This document shows, piece after piece, positions 17,827-25,142 of a DNA stretch of 64,000 nt. Source of the DNA: CAVRCA01 sp965218045 (lineage in GTDB: Bacteria > Pseudomonadota > Alphaproteobacteria > Acetobacterales > Acetobacteraceae); the NCBI GenBank assembly GCA_965218045.1, contig CBDCJX010000008.1, positions 62,001-126,000 on the forward strand, written 5' to 3'. How positions within the stretch are numbered: the first letter of the stretch is position 1; every line of letters starts with the position of its first letter. Made by a program: the position numbers and the translations under genes. Below the pieces are notes generated by a model. The model had not been told where the DNA came from, ran no database searches, and saw only the letters and a program-made list of their open reading frames with translations.

Positions 17827-17863
17827 GCTTCAATGAGGTCCGGGCGCCCTGCCCGGAAGGTCC
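17827..17863 (-). promoter_or_regulatory. Solo, partly degenerate CRISPR repeat upstream of cas3
   Basis: Read on the minus strand, the last 19 bases GCCCGGACCTCATTGAAGC are identical to the 3' half of the array repeat at 20940-21884. The 5' half keeps TTCCGGGC, so the repeat hairpin can still form, with a 5-base loop instead of 6. The leading ATAA is lost. The element points toward cas3, opposite in orientation to the array. No second repeat is found 30-45 bases downstream, so it is solitary. The following minus-strand bases (GAGCTCAAAGTTGCGAAGCG and on) would be the guide part of any crRNA-like RNA. Known parallels are crRNA-like regulators (CreA, CreR) that make Cascade repress cas or toxin promoters; function here is inference. 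Confidence 0.7.
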
Positions 17864-18171
17864 GCCCTGCATCTGCCCGAGCATTGGAAGCATGGGGCCA
17901 CAGATGGCTGAGACGCCGGTGCGCAAGATTGAATGTCACGAATGGCAGTTCCTTCTCGAATTCGAAGTTACACTAAAGGTCCTGCTATCGTCCTCCTTAC
18001 GGACGGGGTTTACCCGACGCAGCACGTCGTTCACCTACCCGAGCAATCCTGGCCCGCAGCCGTCAACCAGCTTCAAAGTTTTACCGGACCGGGAAATCTC
18101 CGGGCCAACACACCTCGACGAGCAACGACTTCCCCAAAAGTGATCCTACTTCCAGGGTTCCTAACCCTTTC
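17864..18171. other. Compositionally distinct gap between divergent cas operons
   Basis: This stretch is visibly richer in A+T than its flanks (for example around 17920-18000 and 18065-18160) and lacks the strong G/C third-position bias of the neighbouring genes. It should contain the promoters of both cas operons, but I see no convincing -35/-10 pair. A weak open frame (17933-18238, plus) runs through it; codon use gives it little support. It replaces sequence where the N-terminal part of a cas4-cas1 fusion would be expected, so a recombination junction probably lies near 18170. Confidence 0.5.
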
Positions 18172-18222
18172 GGCTACGCCTGCGCCGAGGGCGCGCTGTG
18201 ATTCGCCGGCAGCCGTGAGCGG
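18172..18222 (+). pseudogene. Remnant of the Cas4 part of a cas4-cas1 fusion
   Basis: In frame with cas1, the codons directly upstream of its GTG start translate as GYACAEGAL, a TGA stop at 18199-18201, then FAGSRERV. That pattern matches the segment of Cas4 that precedes its C-terminal iron-sulfur cysteines (consensus roughly GYxCxEGALYFAxSRERVRV), with the stop in place of the expected Tyr. Upstream of 18172 no Cas4-like sequence is found in any frame: the RecB-type nuclease motifs and the first cluster Cys are gone. So the fusion has been decapitated and also interrupted. Confidence 0.65.
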
Positions 18223-19446
18223 GTGCGGGTGCCGCTGAGCGAGGAGCTGGTGGCGACCGCGCTCGCCGCCGCCTCGGAGCTGCGCCTTGCCGCCGCCGCG
18301 CGCCGCATTCCGCCACCGCTCGACAACAGCCCGAAATGCACCCGCTGCTCGCTGCTGCCGATCTGCCTGCCCGACGAGGTCAACCTGCTGCGCCACGGCA
18401 CCGCCCCGCGCACGCCGCCGCCGGCGGCCGATGCCGCCCTGCCGCTCTACGTGCAGACGCCGGGCGCGCGGATCGGTCGATCCGGCGAGGCGTTCGTCGT
18501 CACCACCGAAGGGGAGCCGGAGCGGCGCGTGCCGATCGGCGAGGTCAGCGAGCTGGTGCTCGCCGGGCCGGTGGGCCTCACCACGCCGGCGCTGCACGAG
18601 GCGGCGCGGCGCGACATCCCCGTTGCCTGGATGAGCAGCGGCTTCTGGTTCATCGCGACCACCGGCGCGCGCGGCCCGCGCAGCGCGGGCGCGCGTCGGG
18701 CGCAGTATGCCGCCGCCACCGACCCCGCCGCTGCGCTGCGTTTCGCCCGCGCGCTGATCGACGCGAAGATCCGCAACCAGCGCACCTTGCTGCGGCGCAA
18801 CTGGCGCGGTGCGGCCGAGGCGCGCGACGCCGCGATCGACCGCCTCCGCCGCCTCGCCGACCGCGCGGCGCACGCGCCCGACCGCGCCACCTTGCTCGGT
18901 CTCGAGGGCGAGGCGGCGAGCCTGTATTTCGCCGGCTTGCCCGAAACCTTCACCGATGCCGCCCGGGCGCTCGGCGCGTTCGACTGGACCCGCCGCACGC
19001 GCCGGCCGCCGGCCGATCCGCTTAACGCGTGCCTCTCGCTGGCATACGCGCTGCTGGTGCGCGTGGTGGCGACGGCGCTGGAGATCGCCGGCCTCGACCC
19101 GTGGGTCGGGCTGTTCCACGTCGAGCGCCCCGGCCGCCCGGCCCTGGCCCTCGACCTGATGGAGCCGTTGCGCCCGATCCTCGCCGACAGCGCGGTGCTG
19201 ACCGCGATCAACAACGGCGAGCTGGACGCGGATGATTTCGTCCGCGCCGCCGGCGGCTGCGCGTTGAAGCCCGCGGGTCGGCGCAAGCTGATCGGCGCCT
19301 TCGAGCGACGGCTCGAGCAGGAGCAGGCGCATCCGCTGTTCGGCTACCAGGTGTCGATGCGACGCATGCTGCACGTCCAGGCGCGGCTGCTGGCCAAGCA
19401 CCTGTCGGGCGAGCTCGCCGCCTACCCGCACTACGTGCCGCGATAA
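18223..19446 (+). CDS. cas1: Cas1 integrase with residual Cas4 C-terminal cysteine motif
   Basis: A 407-residue protein from GTG 18223. Residues 1-55 are the C-terminal end of a Cas4 domain, with KCTRCSLLPIC giving three of the four [4Fe-4S] cysteines (39, 42, 48). The rest is a full Cas1, the metal-dependent integrase that inserts spacers. Catalytic residues are visible: Glu228 in GLEGEAASLYF, His299 in GLFHVERPG and Asp311 in ALDLMEPLRP. In type I-G, cas1 is normally fused to a complete cas4; here the Cas4 nuclease part is missing. Cas1 itself looks intact, so integration may persist while Cas4-dependent PAM trimming is probably lost. It is followed by cas2 after 11 bases. Confidence 0.9.
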   Translation: MRVPLSEELVATALAAASELRLAAAARRIPPPLDNSPKCTRCSLLPICLPDEVNLLRHGTAPRTPPPAADAALPLYVQTPGARIGRSGEAFVVTTEGEPERRVPIGEVSELVLAGPVGLTTPALHEAARRDIPVAWMSSGFWFIATTGARGPRSAGARRAQYAAATDPAAALRFARALIDAKIRNQRTLLRRNWRGAAEARDAAIDRLRRLADRAAHAPDRATLLGLEGEAASLYFAGLPETFTDAARALGAFDWTRRTRRPPADPLNACLSLAYALLVRVVATALEIAGLDPWVGLFHVERPGRPALALDLMEPLRPILADSAVLTAINNGELDADDFVRAAGGCALKPAGRRKLIGAFERRLEQEQAHPLFGYQVSMRRMLHVQARLLAKHLSGELAAYPHYVPR

Positions 19447-19457
19447 GGGGGCGGGCG

Positions 19458-19763
19458 ATGGCGCGGTCCGGAGCGAACGAGCGGGTGTTCATCGTCGCCT
19501 ACGACATCGGCGATGCGAAGCGGTGGCGGCGCGTCTTCAAGCTCATGGGCGGGTATGGGCGATGGTTGCAGCTTTCGGTGTTCCAGTGCCGGCTGACGGC
19601 GCGCCGCCGGGCCGAGCTCGCGGCGGCGTTGGAGGCGGTGATCAAGCGCGAGGAAGACCATGTCGTGCTGATCGACGTGGGCCCGGCTGACGCGGTCGCG
19701 CTGGCGGTGGAAAGCCTGGGCCGCCGCTTCGAGCCGATCCGGCGCGAGGCTATCGTGATATGA
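19458..19763 (+). CDS. cas2: Cas2 adaptation protein
   Basis: A 101-residue protein with the ferredoxin-like Cas2 opening FIVAYDIGDAKRWRRVFKLM and the following WLQLSVFQCRLT strand. Length is typical. Cas2 bridges two Cas1 dimers in the spacer integration complex. It is 11 bases downstream of cas1 on the same strand with GGGGGCGGG in the junction as the likely ribosome site, so both are co-expressed. It is the last cas gene; the CRISPR array begins 1.2 kb further, beyond an unrelated minus-strand gene. Confidence 0.94.
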   Translation: MARSGANERVFIVAYDIGDAKRWRRVFKLMGGYGRWLQLSVFQCRLTARRRAELAAALEAVIKREEDHVVLIDVGPADAVALAVESLGRRFEPIRREAIVI

Positions 19764-19912
19764 TCGGCCGCCGCGAGTTCCGTCTGTGCGGTGCTCGGCG
19801 AAGCAGGCCGAGTGAAAACCCGCGACGATGTGCGGCAAAGGGGGCGAAGGCTGCTGCGGAACTTGTACGTTTTGATATCGTAACGTTTAGGACGCAATAA
19901 GGGAGTGCCGTT

Positions 19913-20560
19913 TCAGGCCCGAAACAGCGGTGGTGGCCAGGGTGACAGGGAAGCGGGCGGCTTGGCGGACTTGGCCGGGTGACGCCCCAATGGGGCATGG
20001 GGTGGGGATTGGGGTGAGGCGTGGGGCGTTGCCTCGCCCGGCGCTGCGGCGAGCGCCGCCGCGGCGAGCGGTTGCTCCGAACGCGGCGGCTTTGGCGGCA
20101 ACCGCAGCGGCGCGGGCAGCGGATCGTTGGTCAGTCGCCGCCACAGCGGGCGCAGCAGCCGACCCGCTTGCGGCGACGCCGCGAGCAGCGCCTGCATCTC
20201 CGCATCATCCACCAGCGCCAGCAGCCAGGCGCCGAGATACCCGGCGCCGAACCGCGCCAGCACCGGACCGCCCGGCAGCTTCGACCGCTCGGGTGGTGTC
20301 GACTCGGCCGGCTCGGCTGCCCGGCGCGGCGCCCGGTCCTTGCGCGGCGCAAGCGTCCCGGCGGCGAACTGCGCATGCAGCGCGGCGAGTTTGCGCGTCG
20401 TGCGCTGCAAGTACTTCCACAGCAGCAAGGCGAGCGGCCCCAGCACGTCGCGGTTCCGGGGATTCCGGTCGACCCAATCGGCAAGCGTCCACCTCAGCCG
20501 CTCGACGAGCAAGCCGAAGCGGCACATCAGGCCGGTTGGGGTGGAGGGGGCTGGGGACAT
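19913..20560 (-). CDS. Conserved hypothetical protein, member of a repeated family (long copy)
   Basis: A 215-residue protein of unknown function. The N-terminal part (CRFGLLVERLRWTL, then LGPLALLLWKYLQRTTRKLAALHAQFAAG) is clearly paralogous to the gene at 39685-39951; the C-terminal part is Pro/Ala/Arg-rich and probably disordered. A promoter-like sequence places the start of transcription at or next to the ATG at 20560, and no ribosome site is visible, so the mRNA may be leaderless. A second Met at residue 12 is shared by both copies and is an alternative start. It separates cas2 from the CRISPR array, but the second copy is far from any cas gene, so I do not think it belongs to the defence system. 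Confidence 0.65.
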   Translation of the reverse strand: MSPAPSTPTGLMCRFGLLVERLRWTLADWVDRNPRNRDVLGPLALLLWKYLQRTTRKLAALHAQFAAGTLAPRKDRAPRRAAEPAESTPPERSKLPGGPVLARFGAGYLGAWLLALVDDAEMQALLAASPQAGRLLRPLWRRLTNDPLPAPLRLPPKPPRSEQPLAAAALAAAPGEATPHASPQSPPHAPLGRHPAKSAKPPASLSPWPPPLFRA

Positions 20561-20567
20561 AGGCGGA

Positions 20568-20597
20568 GTTATAGGAGATTGTTAGCGGACGCGTCAA
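20568..20597 (-). promoter_or_regulatory. Promoter of the repeated-family gene, predicted leaderless
   Basis: On the minus strand TTGACG (20592-20597) and TATAAC (20568-20573) are separated by 18 bases, and the ATG at 20560 begins 7 bases after the -10 box. The same boxes, spacing and distance occur before the paralogue at 39951 (39959-39988), and GCTAAC within the spacer is also shared. Conservation of the promoter with the gene argues that it is real. Confidence 0.6.
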
Positions 20598-20600
20598 CAT

Positions 20601-20939
20601 AATAGTTATTATTGCTGCTAGGTCGCATGCGTTTGGACGGCGAAATTGATGCGTATTGGCGCGGGCCTCGCCGGGGCCTGCGCCGACCATGGCTGAGAAC
20701 GGGGTCAGCGAATAGGATTTCTGGTATAAGGGTCCGCTGCCGACCGACAGCGCGAGGGCTTTGGCACTCGGGGAATCCCCTGGACCGCTCGCGCCGGCCA
20801 AAACCGGCATTAGGCGGGGATGTTTGACAATAGGAGAGGGTTTTGCGATGTCTCAGAACGCGCTGGCGGGGATGTTCGCTTGCCGGTCCTCGCAAAGGGT
20901 GCCGAATCGGCTGCCAAATCAACGCTCTGCAACCCAGCC
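20601..20939 (+). promoter_or_regulatory. CRISPR leader region
   Basis: The region between the unknown gene and the first repeat has no credible gene. Array polarity (degenerate repeat at the far end, ATTGAAGC handle at the 3' end of each repeat) makes this the leader. A TTGACA box lies at 20824-20829, about 115 bases before the first repeat, but its -10 partner (around 20847) is poor, and TATAAG at 20725-20730 lacks a good -35, so the promoter is not settled. Leader-proximal integration should occur at 20940. Confidence 0.55.
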
Positions 20940-21884
20940 ATAATTCCGGGCGTAACTGCCCGGACCTCATTGAAGCCGGTCCTCCGAGGACATCGCGGCC
21001 CACACCTCGTCGGCATAATTCCGGGCGTAACTGCCCGGACCTCATTGAAGCATCGCCCGCTGCGCCACGTCCGGGCGCCAGACGAGTCATAATTCCGGGC
21101 GTAACTGCCCGGACCTCATTGAAGCCCGGCGCCTGGTTACGATGATGTCGACGAAATGACTGGATAATTCCGGGCGTAACTGCCCGGACCTCATTGAAGC
21201 ACGCGGTTCCACCCGTCATGCTCAAGGAACCGCCCGGCCATAATTCCGGGCGTAACTGCCCGGACCTCATTGAAGCACCGGCTACCCGCACGCGTCGAGC
21301 AAGCTGCTCTACATATAATTCCGGGCGTAACTGCCCGGACCTCATTGAAGCGTCGATCGCGAGAAGGACACGGTGGCGATCGACGGCTGGGACATAATTC
21401 CGGGCGTAACTGCCCGGACCTCATTGAAGCTCGCAATCAGCCACCTTTGTGTCGGCTGTTCGGCCCATAATTCCGGGCGTAACTGCCCGGACCTCATTGA
21501 AGCGTCTGCATACCCGCCATTATGTATACGGACAGTCCACATAATTCCGGGCGTAACTGCCCGGACCTCATTGAAGCGGGAGGACGGCACCATTGAGAGG
21601 ATGTCGCCTTGATCCGGATAATTCCGGGCGTAACTGCCCGGACCTCATTGAAGCACGCGGTTCCACCCGTCATGCTCAAGGAACCGCCCGGCCATAATTC
21701 CGGGCGTAACTGCCCGGACCTCATTGAAGCTGCCGCGACCGCCGCGATACGCTGCTCAAGCGTGGAGTTATAATTCCGGGCGTAACTGCGCGGACCTCAT
21801 TGAAGCCAAAACTGTCAGGACGGCAGGGAAAAAGTCGATCGCACGCATAATTCCGGGCGTAACTGCCCGGACCCTTGCTGAAGC
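20940..21884 (+). CRISPR. CRISPR array, 13 repeats and 12 spacers
   Basis: Repeats are 37 bases with a central hairpin (TTCCGGGC loop GCCCGGA) and end in ACCTCATTGAAGC. Starts are 20940, 21015, 21089, 21164, 21240, 21315, 21394, 21467, 21541, 21618, 21694, 21770 and 21847. The first eleven are identical. The twelfth has one C-to-G change in the hairpin, and the thirteenth is altered near its 3' end (38 bases, CCCTTGCTGAAGC), marking the leader-distal end. Spacers are 36-42 bases. Spacers 4 (21201-21239) and 10 (21655-21693) are identical. The array is served by the type I-G cas genes immediately to its left. Confidence 0.97.
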
Positions 21885-22153
21885 AACAAGGAAGCCGATC
21901 CCATCGGGGCCAGCGGTCATCTCACCCGACCGCATCAACAGGCCGGATACATGACCGCTCCAGATCGTGCGCCGACAACGCCAAGAGCTTCTTGCCTAAA
22001 GAGGGCCGTCCGTAAATGACACTGTTGGGTCGATGCCAATTCCTCGCCCGACAGATCGATTAGCTCGCTTGGTCACTCCCGCAGCAGAGAGAGCGGCTTT
22101 TGTCTGGCACGAAAGTGCGAATTTCAACCTTGAGATCGCCGAAACACGTGCGC
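21885..22153. other. Gap after the CRISPR array
   Basis: About 270 bases between the last degenerate repeat and the end of the convergent CoA-transferase gene. I see no gene, tRNA, inverted repeat or convincing transposase remnant. Short open frames here are not supported by codon use. Confidence 0.5.
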
Positions 22154-23272
22154 TCAACCGAACACCGCTTCGTTGTCTTCGCCAAGCTGCGGCGCGCCGC
22201 GCCGAATGGGCGGTCGAACGCCGTCCAAGGTCCAGGCGGCCGAGATCAGGGGCATGTCGGCCCCCGGCGGCGATTGCAGGATGCCGAGCGCTTGTATCTG
22301 CGGATGGGCGAGCGCTTCGGCGGTGTCCAGGATCGGCGCGCATGGGATGCGGTTGGAGCCGAGCAGATCGACCCACTCGTCGCGGGTGCGATGGGCAAGC
22401 GCCGCCTCGATCAGCGGTTCCAGCTCGTCGCGATTGGCGACGCGGGCCGGATTGGTGGCGAAGCGCGGGTTGTCGAGCCATTCGGGGTGGCCGAGCAGCT
22501 TCGCCAAGCTCGCGAACAGCCCGTCACCAGCGCAGGCGAGCATCAGCTTGTCGTCGGCGGCGGCGAACACGCCGTACGGCACGATGGTCGGCGCGGTGTT
22601 GCCGGAGCGCGGCGCCGTCCGGCCGGTCGCCTGGTAATTGGCGAAACCCAGGTCCCGCCAGAACAACGATGTCTCCAGCAGCGAGGTCTCGACCACGCCG
22701 CCCTTGCCGTTCGCGGCCCGACGCAGCAACGCCCCCAACGTGGCGATGGCGGCCCACATGCCGGCACCCTTGTCGACGATCCCGCCAGGGACCAGCAGCG
22801 GCTCGCCATCGGGCTCGCCGTTGCCGTTCATCTGGCCGGACAGCGCCTGGGCCAGGGCGTCGTAGGCGCTCCAGCTCCGCCACGGCCCGCGCGCGCCGTA
22901 AGCGCCGATCGCGCAATAGACGAGGCGCGGGTTGAGCGTGAGCGCGTCCGCCCCCGACAGGCCGAGCGACTCGACGACGCCGGGGCGCATGTTGTGCAAG
23001 AACACATCCGCCTCGGTGACCAATTGCTTCAGGGTCGCGACGTCCGCCTCGCGCCGAAAGTCGAGCGTCACCGAGCGCTTGTTGCGGTTGATCGCCTGGA
23101 AGCTGGCGCCGAGCCCGTGCCAGACCGGCGGCGCCCAGCCGCGCGCGTCATCGCCGCCGTTGGGCTTCTCGATCTTGATCACTTCGGCGCCGAGATCGCC
23201 GAAAATGGTTCCCGCGACCGGCCCCGCCAGATTGGAGCAAGCCTCGATCACCTTGATGCCGGTCAGTGGCAT
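22154..23272 (-). CDS. CaiB/BaiF (family III) CoA-transferase
   Basis: A 372-residue family III CoA-transferase. N-terminal signature LTGIKVIEACSNLAGPVAG with GDLGAEVIKIEKP, NRNKRSVTLDFR, and the catalytic Asp in SAYDALAQALSG are all present. The start at 23272 (MPLTGIKV) is preferred because GGAAGGAAA precedes it on the minus strand; a further Met nine codons upstream is less likely. It is a single gene between the CRISPR array and the phosphonate operon, separated from the latter by 47 bases. Compared with the family member at 479-1681 it is clearly different in sequence, so not a recent duplicate. Substrate unknown. Confidence 0.9.
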   Translation of the reverse strand: MPLTGIKVIEACSNLAGPVAGTIFGDLGAEVIKIEKPNGGDDARGWAPPVWHGLGASFQAINRNKRSVTLDFRREADVATLKQLVTEADVFLHNMRPGVVESLGLSGADALTLNPRLVYCAIGAYGARGPWRSWSAYDALAQALSGQMNGNGEPDGEPLLVPGGIVDKGAGMWAAIATLGALLRRAANGKGGVVETSLLETSLFWRDLGFANYQATGRTAPRSGNTAPTIVPYGVFAAADDKLMLACAGDGLFASLAKLLGHPEWLDNPRFATNPARVANRDELEPLIEAALAHRTRDEWVDLLGSNRIPCAPILDTAEALAHPQIQALGILQSPPGADMPLISAAWTLDGVRPPIRRGAPQLGEDNEAVFG

Positions 23273-23319
23273 TGCCGTTTCCTTCCCGTGACGCGCCATT
23301 GTTGCGCGCCCAGGCGTCA

Positions 23320-24000
23320 CTATCCCAGCTCTAGACGCTCGGCGATGACGAACGGTGCGGCCGGCTCGGGCTGGGTGAACAGGCAGATATCGGCGACGCG
23401 TCGGGGCAGCGCCAGGAGAGGGGCGAAATGCGCTTGCGCCGCCGCCGTCCAACGCGGTCTTTCCGCAGCGTCGAGCCGGCGCGTCAACGTCATATGGAAG
23501 AACCAGGTCTCGAATACGTAGGGATAACCCCAACGGGCCAGCATCGCGCCCTCGCGCTCGCTCAACCCGGCGCCGCGGCGACGCGTGAGCTCGGCCTCGG
23601 ACGCGGGAGCGCGGAACTCGTCCAGCTCGGCAACCATCGCGTCAGCGAGGCCCTGCAACGGCGGACACGGCGTGGTCTCGCGCAAGGCGAGAAAGCCGTG
23701 CACGTCGGCGACCTCAAGACGCGGCAAGGCGAACGGCGCGATGCCGGATGCGAGCCGCCGCGCCGCATCCACCAGCTCGTGCCAGCTGCGTCCCGCCGCC
23801 AGCCGCATCGGCGGCTTGAGCGTGGCGTGCAGGCCGTAGCGGCGCGGCTCGGCGGTGACCGCCGCGATATCGGGCAGCTCCGGCTGTGGTGCGGGCGCGC
23901 CGCTCTCCGGGTCGCGGCCGAGCCAGGTGGCGCCGGCCGCGAACAGCGGGTCATCGAGAGGCGGCGCGTAATAGATCGCGACGCGCGCCTCCAGCGGCAT
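23320..24000 (-). CDS. DUF1045 phosphonate-operon protein (2H phosphoesterase-like)
   Basis: A 226-residue DUF1045 protein, a family found in C-P lyase operons. It carries the two His-containing motifs of 2H phosphoesterases: YGLHATLKPPM at about residue 54 and FHMTLTRRL at about residue 170 (H-x-T in both). A role in processing ribose cyclic phosphates is suggested by family and context but not demonstrated. Its ATG overlaps the phnM stop (TGATG), making it the last gene of the phnGHIJKLM operon. It may partly compensate for the absence of phnP and phnN from this locus. Confidence 0.83.
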   Translation of the reverse strand: MPLEARVAIYYAPPLDDPLFAAGATWLGRDPESGAPAPQPELPDIAAVTAEPRRYGLHATLKPPMRLAAGRSWHELVDAARRLASGIAPFALPRLEVADVHGFLALRETTPCPPLQGLADAMVAELDEFRAPASEAELTRRRGAGLSEREGAMLARWGYPYVFETWFFHMTLTRRLDAAERPRWTAAAQAHFAPLLALPRRVADICLFTQPEPAAPFVIAERLELG

Positions 24001-25142
24001 CAGGCCACGCGCTCGCCGGCGCGCCAGACCTGCCGCACGATGGGCAGCTCCTCGTGCAGGCGCACCCGGACGAGATCGGCCCGCAAACCCTCGGCGATGC
24101 GCCCGCGATCGGCGAGGCCGGCCATCCGCGCGGGATGGTCGGTCACCAAGGCGACGGCGTGCGGCAAGGTGATGCCGGTCTCGCGCACGCACTGAAAGGT
24201 GGCCTCGACCAGGCTCGCCGGGACGTAGTCGGAGGCGAACGCGTCCACCGCCTCGGCCCGCACCAGCTCGGCGGCTGAGACATTGCCGGAATGCGAGCCG
24301 CCGCGAACGATGTTGGGTGCCCCGGCGATCACCTCCATGCCAACCGCCTTGGCGGCGCGGGCGGCGAGCATCGTCACCGGGAACTCGCTGATCCGGATGC
24401 CGTCGGCCGCGTTCTCGGCGATTTCCTCCGCCGTGCGGTCGTCATGGCTCGCGAGCGCGATGCCGAGCCCGGCGACGAGATCGAGCAGGGCGCGGCGGTT
24501 GGGCTGACGCAGCCGCTCGCGCTGCTCTTGCAGAAAGACGATGTGGCGGTCGACATGCTCCTCCGACGTTCCCTCCTTAAGCCGCAACGCGCGGTAGCGC
24601 ACCAGATCGGCGTATTGGCCCACCCCCGGGCTGTGGTCCATCAAGCTGACCATGCGTGCCCGCCCGTGCCGCGCCACCGGCTCGATCAGTTCGAGCATGT
24701 CGGGGGCCGGCAGCTCGCAGCGTAGGTGCAGGAAGTGCTCGGCCTTCAGCAGGCCGGTGTCCTCCAGCGCGTCGAGATCGGCGACGCCCTCGCGGAAGGT
24801 GCGCACCCGGTCCTTCTCAAAGCCGAGATTGCCGAGACAGAGCGCGTCCAGCACCGTCGTCACCCCGGCGGCGGCGCATTGCGCGTCATGCGCGACCAGC
24901 GCCGAGCGGGACGGCCAGCGCGCGTTGGTCCGTGGCTGCACCTGCCGCTCGAGATTGTCGGTGTGCAGATCGACCACGCCCGGGATCAGGTAGTCCCCGT
25001 CCAGATCGAGCGCGCCCGGATGCGTCACGCGGCCGCTTTCGACCAAAGTGATCACGCCGTCCCGCACCGTCACCGTGCCAGGGACCACCGCATCCGGCAG
25101 CACCAGCTTGGCGTTGGTCAGTGTCAGCTCGTCATGGCTCAT
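24000..25142 (-). CDS. phnM: Alpha-D-ribose 1-methylphosphonate 5-triphosphate diphosphatase
   Basis: A 380-residue amidohydrolase-fold enzyme that releases pyrophosphate from ribose 1-methylphosphonate 5-triphosphate, giving the substrate for PhnJ. The metal-binding start is PGVVDLHTDNLERQ (DxHTDN is typical for PhnM), followed by MVSLMDHSPGVGQY, LASHDDRTAEE and GAPNIVRGGSHSGN. The C-terminal end PARMAGLADRGRIAEGLRAD (family end motif, shown in part) is typical of the fold. Its start overlaps the phnL stop by ATGA and its stop overlaps the DUF1045 start, so the operon is tightly coupled. Expression probably follows phosphate or phosphonate status through PhnF. Confidence 0.95.
   Translation of the reverse strand: MSHDELTLTNAKLVLPDAVVPGTVTVRDGVITLVESGRVTHPGALDLDGDYLIPGVVDLHTDNLERQVQPRTNARWPSRSALVAHDAQCAAAGVTTVLDALCLGNLGFEKDRVRTFREGVADLDALEDTGLLKAEHFLHLRCELPAPDMLELIEPVARHGRARMVSLMDHSPGVGQYADLVRYRALRLKEGTSEEHVDRHIVFLQEQRERLRQPNRRALLDLVAGLGIALASHDDRTAEEIAENAADGIRISEFPVTMLAARAAKAVGMEVIAGAPNIVRGGSHSGNVSAAELVRAEAVDAFASDYVPASLVEATFQCVRETGITLPHAVALVTDHPARMAGLADRGRIAEGLRADLVRVRLHEELPIVRQVWRAGERVA

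Noticed and set aside
18060..18090. Possible second degenerate repeat (TTTGAAGC on the minus strand near 18070)
   Set aside because: Only the last seven bases and scattered others match; no hairpin, and the distance to the solo repeat (over 200 bases) does not fit a repeat-spacer unit.
17933..18238. 101-codon plus-strand frame in the cas gap
   Set aside because: Not called as a gene: no family similarity, weak codon bias and overlap with the cas1 start; kept only as part of a finding.
20569..21954. Several open frames with repeated RAVTPGI or PGVTARTSLK peptides
   Set aside because: They are translations of the CRISPR repeats, which lack stops in some frames; not proteins.
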